Of a stretch of DNA of 64,000 nt, positions 44,601 through 52,725 are shown piece after piece (position 1 is the stretch's first letter; each line of letters starts with the position of its first letter). The notes beneath the pieces were generated by a model. The model worked only from the letters and a program-made list of their open reading frames with translations, did not search any database and was not told the DNA's origin. The translations under genes were made by a program, and so were the position numbers. Origin of the DNA: Spirochaetaceae bacterium 4572_59 (GTDB taxonomy: Bacteria; Spirochaetota; Spirochaetia; DSM-2461); the NCBI GenBank assembly GCA_002084805.1, contig NBMC01000009.1, positions 1 through 64,000 of the forward strand, given 5' to 3'.

Positions 44601-45335
44601 TTATTCATGGCCTTCCGCCAGAACAATAATATCCACCCGTCTGTTATAGGCCCGTCCCTCGGGAGTTTCGTTATCCGTCAGAGGTATAGTATCCGACATC
44701 CCTGCTATCTGGAACTGCGCTTCATGAACACCAAGATCCACCAGATAGTGAAGAACATTAGCCGAACGTGCTGCCGAAAGCTCCCAGTTGGAAGGCCAGG
44801 GTCCCTCCGGATCTGTCGGACTGGCGTCCGTATGACCCTCTATTCTGAATTTTCTTTCTGAAAGCTGATCAGAAGACAGAAGACCAGACAACTTCTGAAG
44901 GATCTGTCTGGTATTCTCTATTGCCACCTCCGCGCTGGCGGGTTTAAAAAAGGCATCCGAGGCCAGAGTAATCACCAGACCCCTCTCATCTTCGCTGACA
45001 CGAACCTGCTTACTCTTTATCTCAGGCTTGAACATGGAAACAGCCGTTTGTCGGGCCTTATCCAGTCCTCTGGCCCTCTTGGTCGAAGGCATTGCCATGA
45101 CATTATTACCCATCTCCGCCAACTCTCCAATATCCAGGGTATTACCTCCCTGCAAGGGGCCTAAACCATTAAAGGAAACCATTATCAGCTCCATACGGGC
45201 GCCTTCAATAGTTTCCGGATTCATAAGTATTACAAAGAAACAGAGAAGAAGGGTTACCATGTCCCCGTAGGTGGTCATCCATTCCGCTGCCCCTTCTTCA
45301 CACTTTGGGCATTTTTTCCTACCTTCTTCTGCCAT
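44601..45335 (-). CDS. motB: Flagellar motor stator protein MotB
   Basis: Stator subunit of 244 residues. The single membrane helix YGDMVTLLLCFFVILMN contains the proton-carrying Asp. The periplasmic OmpA-like peptidoglycan-binding domain has RKFRIEGHTDASP, NWELSAARSANVLHYL and RRVDI. The short cytoplasmic start carries a Cys-Pro-x-Cys (KKCPKCEEG), typical of spirochaetal MotB. It follows motA by two bases. Confidence 0.95.
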   Translation of the reverse strand: MAEEGRKKCPKCEEGAAEWMTTYGDMVTLLLCFFVILMNPETIEGARMELIMVSFNGLGPLQGGNTLDIGELAEMGNNVMAMPSTKRARGLDKARQTAVSMFKPEIKSKQVRVSEDERGLVITLASDAFFKPASAEVAIENTRQILQKLSGLLSSDQLSERKFRIEGHTDASPTDPEGPWPSNWELSAARSANVLHYLVDLGVHEAQFQIAGMSDTIPLTDNETPEGRAYNRRVDIIVLAEGHE

Positions 45336-45337
45336 AA

Positions 45338-46111
45338 CTACTCTCCGCTGCTCTTTTGAGGTCTTTCTGACGGTGGTATATATGTGTATAGTTTATCTTC
45401 AAGAATCCTGGGGTTGTCACCGGACTGAATGGAAAGAATACCCTGTATCATTATTTCTTTAACCAGAAGCTCCTCCTTATTCCTATCCTCCAGTTTCATC
45501 TGGATAGGAATAAGCACAAGGTTTGCAACGATGGATCCATACAATGTTGTAATAAGCGCAACCGCCATATTAGGACCAATGGAAGAAGTATCCTCCAGGT
45601 TGGCCATCATACCGATCAGACCCAGCAGGGTTCCGATCATACCGAAAGCCGGAGCAATCTTTCCCCAACCTCCAAAAAAACCGATACCATCCTGATGCCT
45701 GGCATCAATCTGTTCTACATTTCCGTAAAGGATCTTCTTGATAACATCAGGATCTGTTCCGTCCACCACAAGCCGGAGACCGCTTCGCAGAAACTCATCA
45801 TCAACATCATTCAGTGCATCGTCTAAGGAGAGAAGTCCTTCTTTACGTGCATTATCCGCAAAGGCTACCAACTGAGTAATAATTCCCTCTTTGTTGTAAA
45901 CCTGAACATTCATGGCAATATTGAGAAATTTTACAAATCCAACGGCCCGCTGCATCGGGTTGGCTACAAACATGGCTGCAAAAGATCCGAAAACAACGAT
46001 AATCAAAGATGCAATATCTATATATAAGCCAATATCGTTTCCAGCTGCGAAAATAGAAGCGATAACCAGAAAAAGCCCTCCGATTAAACCGCCTATTGTA
46101 GCTATATCCAT
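45338..46111 (-). CDS. motA: Flagellar motor stator protein MotA
   Basis: Stator subunit of 257 residues with four membrane helices. MDIATIGGLIGGLFLVIASI at the start, the cytoplasmic loop with SGLRLVVDGTD, the GWGKIAPAFGMIGTLLGLIG helix and VALITTLYGSIVANLVLIPI are diagnostic. Forms the ion channel with MotB. A hairpin lies in the 103 bases between flbD and this gene. Confidence 0.95.
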   Translation of the reverse strand: MDIATIGGLIGGLFLVIASIFAAGNDIGLYIDIASLIIVVFGSFAAMFVANPMQRAVGFVKFLNIAMNVQVYNKEGIITQLVAFADNARKEGLLSLDDALNDVDDEFLRSGLRLVVDGTDPDVIKKILYGNVEQIDARHQDGIGFFGGWGKIAPAFGMIGTLLGLIGMMANLEDTSSIGPNMAVALITTLYGSIVANLVLIPIQMKLEDRNKEELLVKEIMIQGILSIQSGDNPRILEDKLYTYIPPSERPQKSSGE

Positions 46112-46178
46112 TAAAGACTACTCCTAAACTTATTACGCTTTCGAAACTTCCCTACGGGAAGATTTCTATCGCTATGAT

Positions 46179-46213
46179 CAAAAAAGGAACCAATGCTGCA
46201 CATCTCCTTTTTT
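46179..46213 (-). terminator. Hairpin between flbD and motA (possible attenuator)
   Basis: On the minus strand AAAAAAGGA pairs with TCCTTTTTT around a 16-17 base loop, ending in a T run just after the flbD stop. The stem has only three G:C pairs, so it may be a weak terminator that lowers expression of motA and the genes after it rather than stopping it. A second small hairpin (CTTCCC-TAC-GGGAAG near 46148-46162) lies between it and motA. Confidence 0.45.
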
Positions 46214-46214
46214 A

Positions 46215-46418
46215 TCACTCTTCATTCTTGAATGCACCGATCTGCTTCCGGTAATCCACAATTCGCTTGAAAACAGTAGGATAATCCTCTAAAACAAGCA
46301 GCCTTTTACCCGACAGCATTACAATCGTCGTATTGGCACCTGCTTCAATATACTCTATCTGATGAGGATTGAGGTAAATTATTTTACCCAGTTTCCCCAG
46401 CATTGTTAGTTCGATCAT
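46215..46418 (-). CDS. flbD: Flagellar protein FlbD
   Basis: Small conserved protein of 67 residues: IELTMLGKLGKIIYLNPHQI then EYIEAGANTTIVMLSGKRLL. It has no membrane segment. Found between flgE and motA in spirochaetes and firmicutes, with an undetermined role in motility. Located 14 bases after flgE. Confidence 0.92.
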   Translation of the reverse strand: MIELTMLGKLGKIIYLNPHQIEYIEAGANTTIVMLSGKRLLVLEDYPTVFKRIVDYRKQIGAFKNEE

Positions 46419-46432
46419 CTATTCAAACTACC

Positions 46433-47821
46433 TTATCTTTTAAGCGACAGGAGTTCCTGAAGCATCGTATCCGATGTGGTAATGGACTTACTGTTTGCCT
46501 GAAAACCTCTCTGGGTTACAATCATATCGGTAAACTGTTCCGCCAGATCAACATTACTCATTTCCAGAGCGCCTGATACAAACTTACCCTTTCCGGCAAT
46601 ACCGGATGGTCCGATGTTAGCTTCGCCCGAGTTGATTGTTTCCATAAATGTACTCTCTCCTCCTTTTTCCAGACCACCGGGGTTGATAAAAGAAGCCAGA
46701 GCGACCTGACCGAGAGAACGGTTGGTTCCATTGGAATACACACCGGTAATCACACCGCGTGAATCAATCTGAAAAGTTTCCAGATAACCCATGGAGTATC
46801 CATTCTGGCGAAAAGCCTTGGTGGAGGAGGTTTCAGCAAACTGCGTAACCGTATTAGTATAGCTTCCCACTTCACCAAGATTCAGATTGAATGTCTGGCG
46901 AACGGGATTACCGTCAGCTCCGGGAGTCGCATCAAGCACATCAAATGAAACAGGTATTAGAAGATTTCCATTTTCAACGGTATCACCCTGTGCATCAAAG
47001 GCGGACTGAAGAGCCCCTAAATTGTCAAAGGTCATGGTAAAAGTATTATTGGCATTGTTTTCTGCACCGATTTCTATGGCGGCATTGGTATCAGTTTCTG
47101 CACCCTGGTCCACAGCTACCGCCACATTCCACTGGTTATTTATACCGTTTGTTTTGGTAAAACTGATTGTCATCTTATGGGAATTACCAAAGCTATCATA
47201 AATATCTTTATCAATCTGCCAGGTTCCCTGACGGACATCGGCAGATCCTGCACCATCCATAATTTCAGGAGTCCGTTTGTCCAAATTACAAGCCAGTTCA
47301 ACCTCAGATGTTGCAGAAGCGGGATCTTTACTTCCTACGGGAATAAAGAGACTGTTTGTATCACTGGCTGTATTGATAAAAGTTTCGCCATCGACAGTCT
47401 CGGCTTCCCAACCTTGTACACGCATACCATTGGAAGGATTAACGAGCATTCCCCCTTCGTCCAAACCAAAAGCGCCGGCCCGACTGTAGAACTCTTTATC
47501 ACCACTCTGCAGGATAAAAAAACCATTGCCCTGAATAGCAAGGTCTGTGGCATTACCGGTTGTCTGCAGGGATCCCTGTGTATGAATCGTATCTATAGTA
47601 GCGACAGTCATACCAAGACCAACCTGAACAGGGTTTACACCACCAAGTTCCTCTGTTGGTCTGGCGGCTCCTCGCATCCCCTGAGAGATCATATCCTGAA
47701 AAATGACCCGTCCTTTCTTGAAACCAATGGTATTGACATTAGAAACATTGTTTCCAATAACATCCATTCTGGTTTGATGATTCTGAAGTCCGGATACTCC
47801 GGAATAGAGTGAGCGCATCAT
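46433..47821 (-). CDS. flgE: Flagellar hook protein FlgE
   Basis: Hook subunit of 462 residues. The N-terminal rod/hook motif MRSLYSGVSGLQNHQTRMDV and NNVSNVNTIGFKKGRV, the FlaE/FlgD2-like middle and the C-terminal helix EQFTDMIVTQRGFQANSKSI are complete. Spirochaetal FlgE forms lysinoalanine cross-links between hook subunits; a Cys needed for this may be the one in VELACNLDKRT. It overlaps flgD by four bases. Confidence 0.96.
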   Translation of the reverse strand: MMRSLYSGVSGLQNHQTRMDVIGNNVSNVNTIGFKKGRVIFQDMISQGMRGAARPTEELGGVNPVQVGLGMTVATIDTIHTQGSLQTTGNATDLAIQGNGFFILQSGDKEFYSRAGAFGLDEGGMLVNPSNGMRVQGWEAETVDGETFINTASDTNSLFIPVGSKDPASATSEVELACNLDKRTPEIMDGAGSADVRQGTWQIDKDIYDSFGNSHKMTISFTKTNGINNQWNVAVAVDQGAETDTNAAIEIGAENNANNTFTMTFDNLGALQSAFDAQGDTVENGNLLIPVSFDVLDATPGADGNPVRQTFNLNLGEVGSYTNTVTQFAETSSTKAFRQNGYSMGYLETFQIDSRGVITGVYSNGTNRSLGQVALASFINPGGLEKGGESTFMETINSGEANIGPSGIAGKGKFVSGALEMSNVDLAEQFTDMIVTQRGFQANSKSITTSDTMLQELLSLKR

Positions 47822-48102
47822 AACTCGGTATCTCCTTTGCTGTTATAAACTGTTTGCAATGTTGAATAATCATAATATTTATCGTTAACCAGCAACTGGG
47901 GAAAATCTCCACCTGTTACAGCTTCTACGGCACCCTGTACGGCCTGTCCGTTTACCATCAGCTCCACATCCTGCCCCAGAACATTCATGGCGGAAGAAGT
48001 ATTAAGCCTTTCCGAAATGGATGTAAACTGCTGACTCATATTGGTCATCTGCTCCAGTGACGAAAATTGTGCCATCTGAGCTATAAATTCTTTATCTTCC
48101 AT
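47818..48102 (-). CDS. flgD: Hook-capping protein FlgD, N-terminus missing
   Basis: Hook scaffold protein. The ATG at 48102 gives 94 residues starting MEDKEFIAQMAQFSSLEQM, the conserved FlgD core, and ending normally. In frame upstream to 48162 the codons still read FSDKFSLITQLSHQDPTKP, which is the FlgD motif around LLITQLxxQDP, then meet a TAG at 48165-48163. There is no start codon in between and no ribosome site before 48102. A normal spirochaetal FlgD has about 40 to 60 more residues at its N-terminus, including the export signal. The gap coincides with the prematurely ended fliK. As the sequence stands FlgD is probably not functional. Confidence 0.85.
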   Translation of the reverse strand: MEDKEFIAQMAQFSSLEQMTNMSQQFTSISERLNTSSAMNVLGQDVELMVNGQAVQGAVEAVTGGDFPQLLVNDKYYDYSTLQTVYNSKGDTEL

Positions 48103-48137
48103 GGGTTTGGTCGGATCCTGGTGGGACAGCTGTGTGA

Positions 48138-49328
48138 TCAGAGAGAACTTGTCTGAAAACCACTATCTTCCAAAGCTTTTGTTAGATTGGAAAGGTTATT
48201 CAGAAAAACCTGCTTTACACTATTATTTTCGACAAATATCTTCCCGACTATATTGTTTTCCTGAAGATTCAGTTGGATTCTTACTTTTCCAAGGGCTTCA
48301 GGCTTCAAAATCAGCTTAATTTCTCCCTGATTATGATCTTTAAGGACAAATCGGATATTTTTAGCCAGTTCTTTAGTGCCGCCTTCCTGCAGCTGCTTAT
48401 TCAGCAGAAAGGATCCTTTCTGTTCTTCCGCAGAATTCAAAACAAATTGAGTGGTCGAATCTTTAGCCTCCACCATGACTGTCGTTCCTGTCAGATCATC
48501 CTTGGGAGCCATTTCAAGAGTTAGTTCCTTACGATCCTGTTTTTTCGCAACGGCAAAAACAGCACGGGCATCTTCAGTTTTAACAGTCCGGCGGTCTTCC
48601 ACTGAAATCTGGGGAGAATCACTGAGGCCGCCCCCCCTGACAGTTCTGCCAGAGGAGTTTTTCTTTTTGCCTGCAAGATTTTGATGACCCCTTTGATCCT
48701 GCAACAGGGTTCCATCCACCCCCTCTTTGACTATTTCTGAGTTTTCAACGGACTGAACAAACTCTTCCTCGAGAGAATTACTTGGACTTTCGGGACGTAA
48801 TTCTGCAGAGACGAGGGTATCTTCTTTTGAAGAGCTTTCAAGGCCAGCTTTAACAAGCCCTGTCTGCAGCATCTGAGATGCGGCAACAGAGGCAGTTTGA
48901 AGCTGGGAGCTTTCCTGAGAAGAGCCCTTTTTCTCAGAAGAGCTTTTTTTTACCCGTATAAGAGTATCCGATTTATGATTCTTGACGGAAACCGCTTCTG
49001 ATTTGGAATTTAAAAGCAACTGAACTTCACTCTGAATACTGTTCTGATTCTTCAGACTTTTTTTGCTGAAAGACTTCTTTTTTACAATCTTTTTGTTGAC
49101 TAATTCATGTTCAATGTCTTCACTATTCTGCTTAGCGGTTGTGGTTTTCTTTGAAACAGCTGATTTTTCAGATACTTTTTTCCCGATGGATTTCTCATTT
49201 TCAAGAGATTCTTGAAATTTGCTTCTCTCAGGACTTTGAGTCTGATCAATCCGGCTCTGGGTTCGTATTTTTTTATCCCCGGTTCTAAGCGGCTGTATAT
49301 CCGGTTTGGGAGAAGATAATTGAACCAT
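48138..49328 (-). CDS. fliK: Hook-length control protein FliK (FlbC), C-terminus truncated
   Basis: Long low-complexity Ser/Lys/Gln-rich N-terminal part (about 1-290), typical of FliK rulers, followed by the Flg_hook domain: LAKNIRFVLKDHNQGEIKLI, LKPEALGKVRIQLNLQENNI, FLNNLSNLTKALEDSGFQTS. It ends just at GFQTSSL with TGA, where FliK proteins normally continue for another stretch after this Phe-x-x-x-x-Leu element. The stop lies inside the remaining flgD sequence, in another frame. A 7-base C run at 48631-48637 lies in the coding sequence. Confidence 0.83.
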   Translation of the reverse strand: MVQLSSPKPDIQPLRTGDKKIRTQSRIDQTQSPERSKFQESLENEKSIGKKVSEKSAVSKKTTTAKQNSEDIEHELVNKKIVKKKSFSKKSLKNQNSIQSEVQLLLNSKSEAVSVKNHKSDTLIRVKKSSSEKKGSSQESSQLQTASVAASQMLQTGLVKAGLESSSKEDTLVSAELRPESPSNSLEEEFVQSVENSEIVKEGVDGTLLQDQRGHQNLAGKKKNSSGRTVRGGGLSDSPQISVEDRRTVKTEDARAVFAVAKKQDRKELTLEMAPKDDLTGTTVMVEAKDSTTQFVLNSAEEQKGSFLLNKQLQEGGTKELAKNIRFVLKDHNQGEIKLILKPEALGKVRIQLNLQENNIVGKIFVENNSVKQVFLNNLSNLTKALEDSGFQTSSL

Positions 49329-49346
49329 TGCACCTCCAGATGATTT

Positions 49347-49970
49347 TTAATCCTCCGGTTTTAATGCCATCATGCTCTGAATTTTTGCGGCTCGCTCAGG
49401 ATCCATCAGTGACAACCAGAAGGCAACCAGGGACGCTTTACCGGACTCCTTTGAGAGTCCTTCCGACGTCCTGAGAACATCTACCAGCTCGGTATACTGC
49501 ATTTTATCCATAATAGACACAGCCTTCCCAGGCTCCATCCCTTCCAGATATTTTGCATTCTGTTCCAGGTTTGCTCTTTTATTGTCGTACATTTTTAAAG
49601 CTTCATTTAGCGATTTCTCTTTTTCATCCAGTGATTTCTGATGTTCTTCCAGTTGTATGGCCAATTCCTTCAACTTTGCTTCAGCCAATGAGATATTCTC
49701 ATCGCGGGACTGAAGATCCGCCTCTCTGAGATCAAGTGCTTCTATTTGCTTTGCTAATCGTTCCTTATCGAGAAGAAAGAGATCGTCAGGCTGTTCTACC
49801 GCTTCGGGTACATCAAGATGAACCATACGGAGTATAGGTGCGAGAGTATCCCGGGATTCAATCAGTCCCAGAAAATCCACCCAGAGCAGACCTCCAATAA
49901 TCAGTACAATGATTAGTATTATAAGAAAAAATATTTTTGCGATCCCTGCACTACCACTAATTCCAGCCAC
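49347..49970 (-). CDS. flbB: Flagellar collar protein FlbB
   Basis: Periplasmic protein held by one N-terminal membrane helix (FFLIILIIVLIIGGLLWVDF), followed by a long coiled coil (about 68-140) and a C-terminal MotE_N-like helical domain (YLEGMEPGKAVSIMDKMQYT, WLSLMDPERAAKIQSMMA). In Borrelia FlbB is the base of the spirochaete-specific collar around the motor. Its presence here, between fliJ and fliK, is strong evidence for a spirochaete. Confidence 0.9.
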   Translation of the reverse strand: MAGISGSAGIAKIFFLIILIIVLIIGGLLWVDFLGLIESRDTLAPILRMVHLDVPEAVEQPDDLFLLDKERLAKQIEALDLREADLQSRDENISLAEAKLKELAIQLEEHQKSLDEKEKSLNEALKMYDNKRANLEQNAKYLEGMEPGKAVSIMDKMQYTELVDVLRTSEGLSKESGKASLVAFWLSLMDPERAAKIQSMMALKPED

Positions 49971-49989
49971 AACTTCCTCTCTTGTTCAT

Positions 49990-50418
49990 TTATTCCGACA
50001 GATTCCGCGCCCTGTTCATACTCATGCTCAAATCATCTAGGGCCATAGCTTCCCGTTGAACAGCTTTTTTATGATATTCATCATGTCGTTTCTCTTTAAG
50101 CTTATCAAGACCTTCGCGAGCAGCCCGGGCTCTCCTGTACTCCTCTCTGAGACGCTCAAGCTCCGGTTCCCGTTGGTCCATATCACTCTGAAATCTCACT
50201 ATTTCCTGATCAAGACGAGACAGATAGAGAGAAGTCTGCCTGATATCCTCAGGACTTCTTCCCGGAACTATACTCCGTTTTTTCTCTTGACGGTCCTGTT
50301 TATCCTGATAAAACCTGCTCCATTCGCTCACAGCCCGTCCAAGACGGACTTCAGCCTCCTGTTCCTCTTCCTGGCGTAGTTCCAGGATCTGCTCAAGTGA
50401 GAATCGAAATGTTTTCAC
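49990..50418 (-). CDS. fliJ: Flagellar export chaperone FliJ (FlbA)
   Basis: Short coiled-coil protein of 142 residues, FRFSLEQILELRQEEEQEAE at the start and heptad-rich throughout. It is the central stalk of the FliI ATPase, analogous to the gamma subunit. Overlaps fliI by 26 bases. The family is weakly conserved; position and coiled coil decide. Confidence 0.85.
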   Translation of the reverse strand: MKTFRFSLEQILELRQEEEQEAEVRLGRAVSEWSRFYQDKQDRQEKKRSIVPGRSPEDIRQTSLYLSRLDQEIVRFQSDMDQREPELERLREEYRRARAAREGLDKLKEKRHDEYHKKAVQREAMALDDLSMSMNRARNLSE

Positions 50419-51775
50419 CCGTCATATCCTTATCACTCAGTGGATTATCCCAGACTTCCGACTCGCTCAATTCATCTCCGCAGATCTGACCGGCATCCAC
50501 CAAGGTACGCCTGATGTCCGCCTTTTCTTCAATTTCCTGCTGCAGAAAATCATTTATCTTATCAATTTTTTCAATAGCCTCATCCACCTGAAGATTAGAA
50601 CCTCTTGCATAGGCCCCAACCGAGATAAGATCCTCTTTTTCTGTATAGAGTGCCAGCATTTTTCTGATATACCCGGCATTCCGCCGCAGCCTTTCCGGCA
50701 TAATTTTCGTTTCAAGACGGGACACCGATCCCAACACATCAATGGCGGGATAGTGATACTTTGCCGCCAATTTACGAGAAAGAACAATATGGCCGTCAAG
50801 GATTCCTCTTACAGCATCGGTAATAGGTTCATCCATATCATCACCTTCAACCAGGATGGTATAAACACCGGTAATACTTCCTTTTTTAGAGCTACCACTT
50901 CTCTCTAGGAGTTTTGGTAGAAGGGTAAAAACCGACGGGGTAAATCCTCTTGTAGCAGGAGGTTCACCAATTGCCAGACCTATTTCTCTCTGAGACATGG
51001 CAAATCGGGTAACAGAATCAAAGAGAAGCATAACATTTTTGCCCTGATCTCTGAAATATTCTGCTATGGTTGTAGCAGTATATGCCCCTCTTACACGGCA
51101 GAGAGCCGAAGTATCTCCCGTGGAAACCACAATAACCGAACGTTTCAGACCTTCGGGCCCCAGATCATTTTCTATAAATTCCCGGACTTCCCTTCCACGC
51201 TCTCCAATAAGAGCGATGACATTAATATCTGCGGATGTATTCCTGGCAATCATTCCCAACAGGGTGGACTTACCGACACCGGAACCGGCAAAAATTCCGA
51301 TTCTCTGACCTTCACCCAGAGGAATCATACTGTCGATTGAACGAACGCCCGTCACGATCTGTTTATCAATTCTTTTGCGATCAAGAGGAGAGGGAGGAGT
51401 TTGAAAAACGGAACGCCGAACCCCTCCGCGAATACCGCCACGATCATCAACAGGATGCCCCATACCGTCCAGAACACGCCCCAGAAGATCATCAGAAACG
51501 CTTACACTCAATTGTTCACCCGTTGCAACAACAGGGCATCCCGCTTCTATACCCTGCATCTCTTCGTAGGGCATCAATTGAACTCTCTGTTCCTTGAGAG
51601 CCACCACTTCAGCGAGGATTTCACGATTTTCCCGGGGAAGATAAATCCGGCAGACTTCGCCAATTACCGCCTGAGGACCACTTGATTCAATAAGACTTCC
51701 CTGAACCCTGACAACCTGTCCCTGGTACTTTACAGGATCAAGCTGATCAAGGACATCCAGATAACGTTTAAGCAT
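50393..51775 (-). CDS. fliI: Flagellum-specific export ATPase FliI
   Basis: Hexameric ATPase of 460 residues related to F1-beta. Walker A GIFAGSGVGKSTLLGMIARN, Walker B region VMLLFDSVTRFAMSQREIGL and GEPPATRGFTPSVF are complete. It separates export substrates from chaperones at the base of the export gate, together with FliH and FliJ. Confidence 0.96.
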   Translation of the reverse strand: MLKRYLDVLDQLDPVKYQGQVVRVQGSLIESSGPQAVIGEVCRIYLPRENREILAEVVALKEQRVQLMPYEEMQGIEAGCPVVATGEQLSVSVSDDLLGRVLDGMGHPVDDRGGIRGGVRRSVFQTPPSPLDRKRIDKQIVTGVRSIDSMIPLGEGQRIGIFAGSGVGKSTLLGMIARNTSADINVIALIGERGREVREFIENDLGPEGLKRSVIVVSTGDTSALCRVRGAYTATTIAEYFRDQGKNVMLLFDSVTRFAMSQREIGLAIGEPPATRGFTPSVFTLLPKLLERSGSSKKGSITGVYTILVEGDDMDEPITDAVRGILDGHIVLSRKLAAKYHYPAIDVLGSVSRLETKIMPERLRRNAGYIRKMLALYTEKEDLISVGAYARGSNLQVDEAIEKIDKINDFLQQEIEEKADIRRTLVDAGQICGDELSESEVWDNPLSDKDMTGENISILT

Positions 51776-51793
51776 GGTATACTCCCTTAGAGC

Positions 51794-52708
51794 CTACTGC
51801 TCACCCTTGACTTTGATCGGCACAAGTTCCATGATTTTCTCTTCAATTTCTTTCAACTGAGAAGTAATACGGGCATCAATCTGTCCGAAGTCGGTCTCAA
51901 TAATACAACCTCCCGGATCCACTGAGGTATCTTCCAGAACGGTAATGGATTTAACATTCTCAACCATTTTCATAAAGTCCCGGGTGTGATCCGTTGCCAG
52001 ATCAAGATCGGCCAGGTTAACCCTTATAGCCACATCTCCACGGCTCTTCAGCTTTCGCAGAGCCTGTACTATATTATTAACAACAACATTTTTCTGATTT
52101 TCGGAGATAACCTTAATAACCTTACGGGAAATCAGAAGAACCAGATCAATCATCTGAGTTTCAGCTTCATTGATCATCTCCTCCCGTTTTTCTATGGCAT
52201 GATCCAGGATCATATGAAGTCGTTCTATCAGACGTTCTGCTTCTTTGTGGCCTTCCTGATATCCCTCTTCCCGTCCCTCAGCCTCACCGGCCTTCCGGGC
52301 TTCCTCCTGAATCTGAGAAACCTGTTCGCGGGCATCCTGAAGCATTCTCTCGGCCTCTGTTTTTGCCTGTTCCAGCACACGGCTGGCTTCAGTTTCAACT
52401 TCAATTTTTTCTTTTGAGGCTTGGTCTGTTTTCCGCCGGACCTCTTCAAAGGCAGTCTCTTCCGCTTCTTTGATAATTCTGGCGGCTTCTGATTGGGACT
52501 GTTCAATCATCCGGGCTTTTTCTTCTTCCCAGTTGGCTTTAAACATTGAGGCTTCCCGGCGGAGATCATCTGCGGTAGGGCCTGTATATTCATCTACATC
52601 TTGAAGCTCATCCAGAGAGTCCTCAACCTCAAAGACAGGAGGAGCAATTTCAACCTTCTGAGCTGTCAGATTAACGATTTCCATTGGTCTGAATAGATTT
52701 TTAGCCAT
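51794..52708 (-). CDS. fliH: Flagellar assembly protein FliH
   Basis: Regulator and stator of FliI, 304 residues. A long charged coiled coil (about 45-170) including an A/G-rich segment (EEARKAGEAEGREEGYQEGH, with Gly every fourth residue) precedes the C-terminal globular domain (VLLISRKVIKVISENQKNVV, VNLADLDLATDHT, IIETDFGQIDARI). The last part resembles V-ATPase subunit E. In spirochaetes FliH is needed for the spoke-like export ATPase complex. Confidence 0.92.
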   Translation of the reverse strand: MAKNLFRPMEIVNLTAQKVEIAPPVFEVEDSLDELQDVDEYTGPTADDLRREASMFKANWEEEKARMIEQSQSEAARIIKEAEETAFEEVRRKTDQASKEKIEVETEASRVLEQAKTEAERMLQDAREQVSQIQEEARKAGEAEGREEGYQEGHKEAERLIERLHMILDHAIEKREEMINEAETQMIDLVLLISRKVIKVISENQKNVVVNNIVQALRKLKSRGDVAIRVNLADLDLATDHTRDFMKMVENVKSITVLEDTSVDPGGCIIETDFGQIDARITSQLKEIEEKIMELVPIKVKGEQ

Positions 52709-52725
52709 ACAGTCTCCTTTCTAAA

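Noticed and set aside
47177-47812. Plus-strand open frame of 211 codons opposite flgE
   Set aside because: Complement of a complete, conserved flgE gene; no start signals.
48103-48165. Programmed frameshift producing a FliK-FlgD fusion
   Set aside because: A -1 shift near TCTCTCTG would join the frames, but there is no classical slippery heptamer and no reason for such a fusion; loss of sequence explains both truncated ends more simply.
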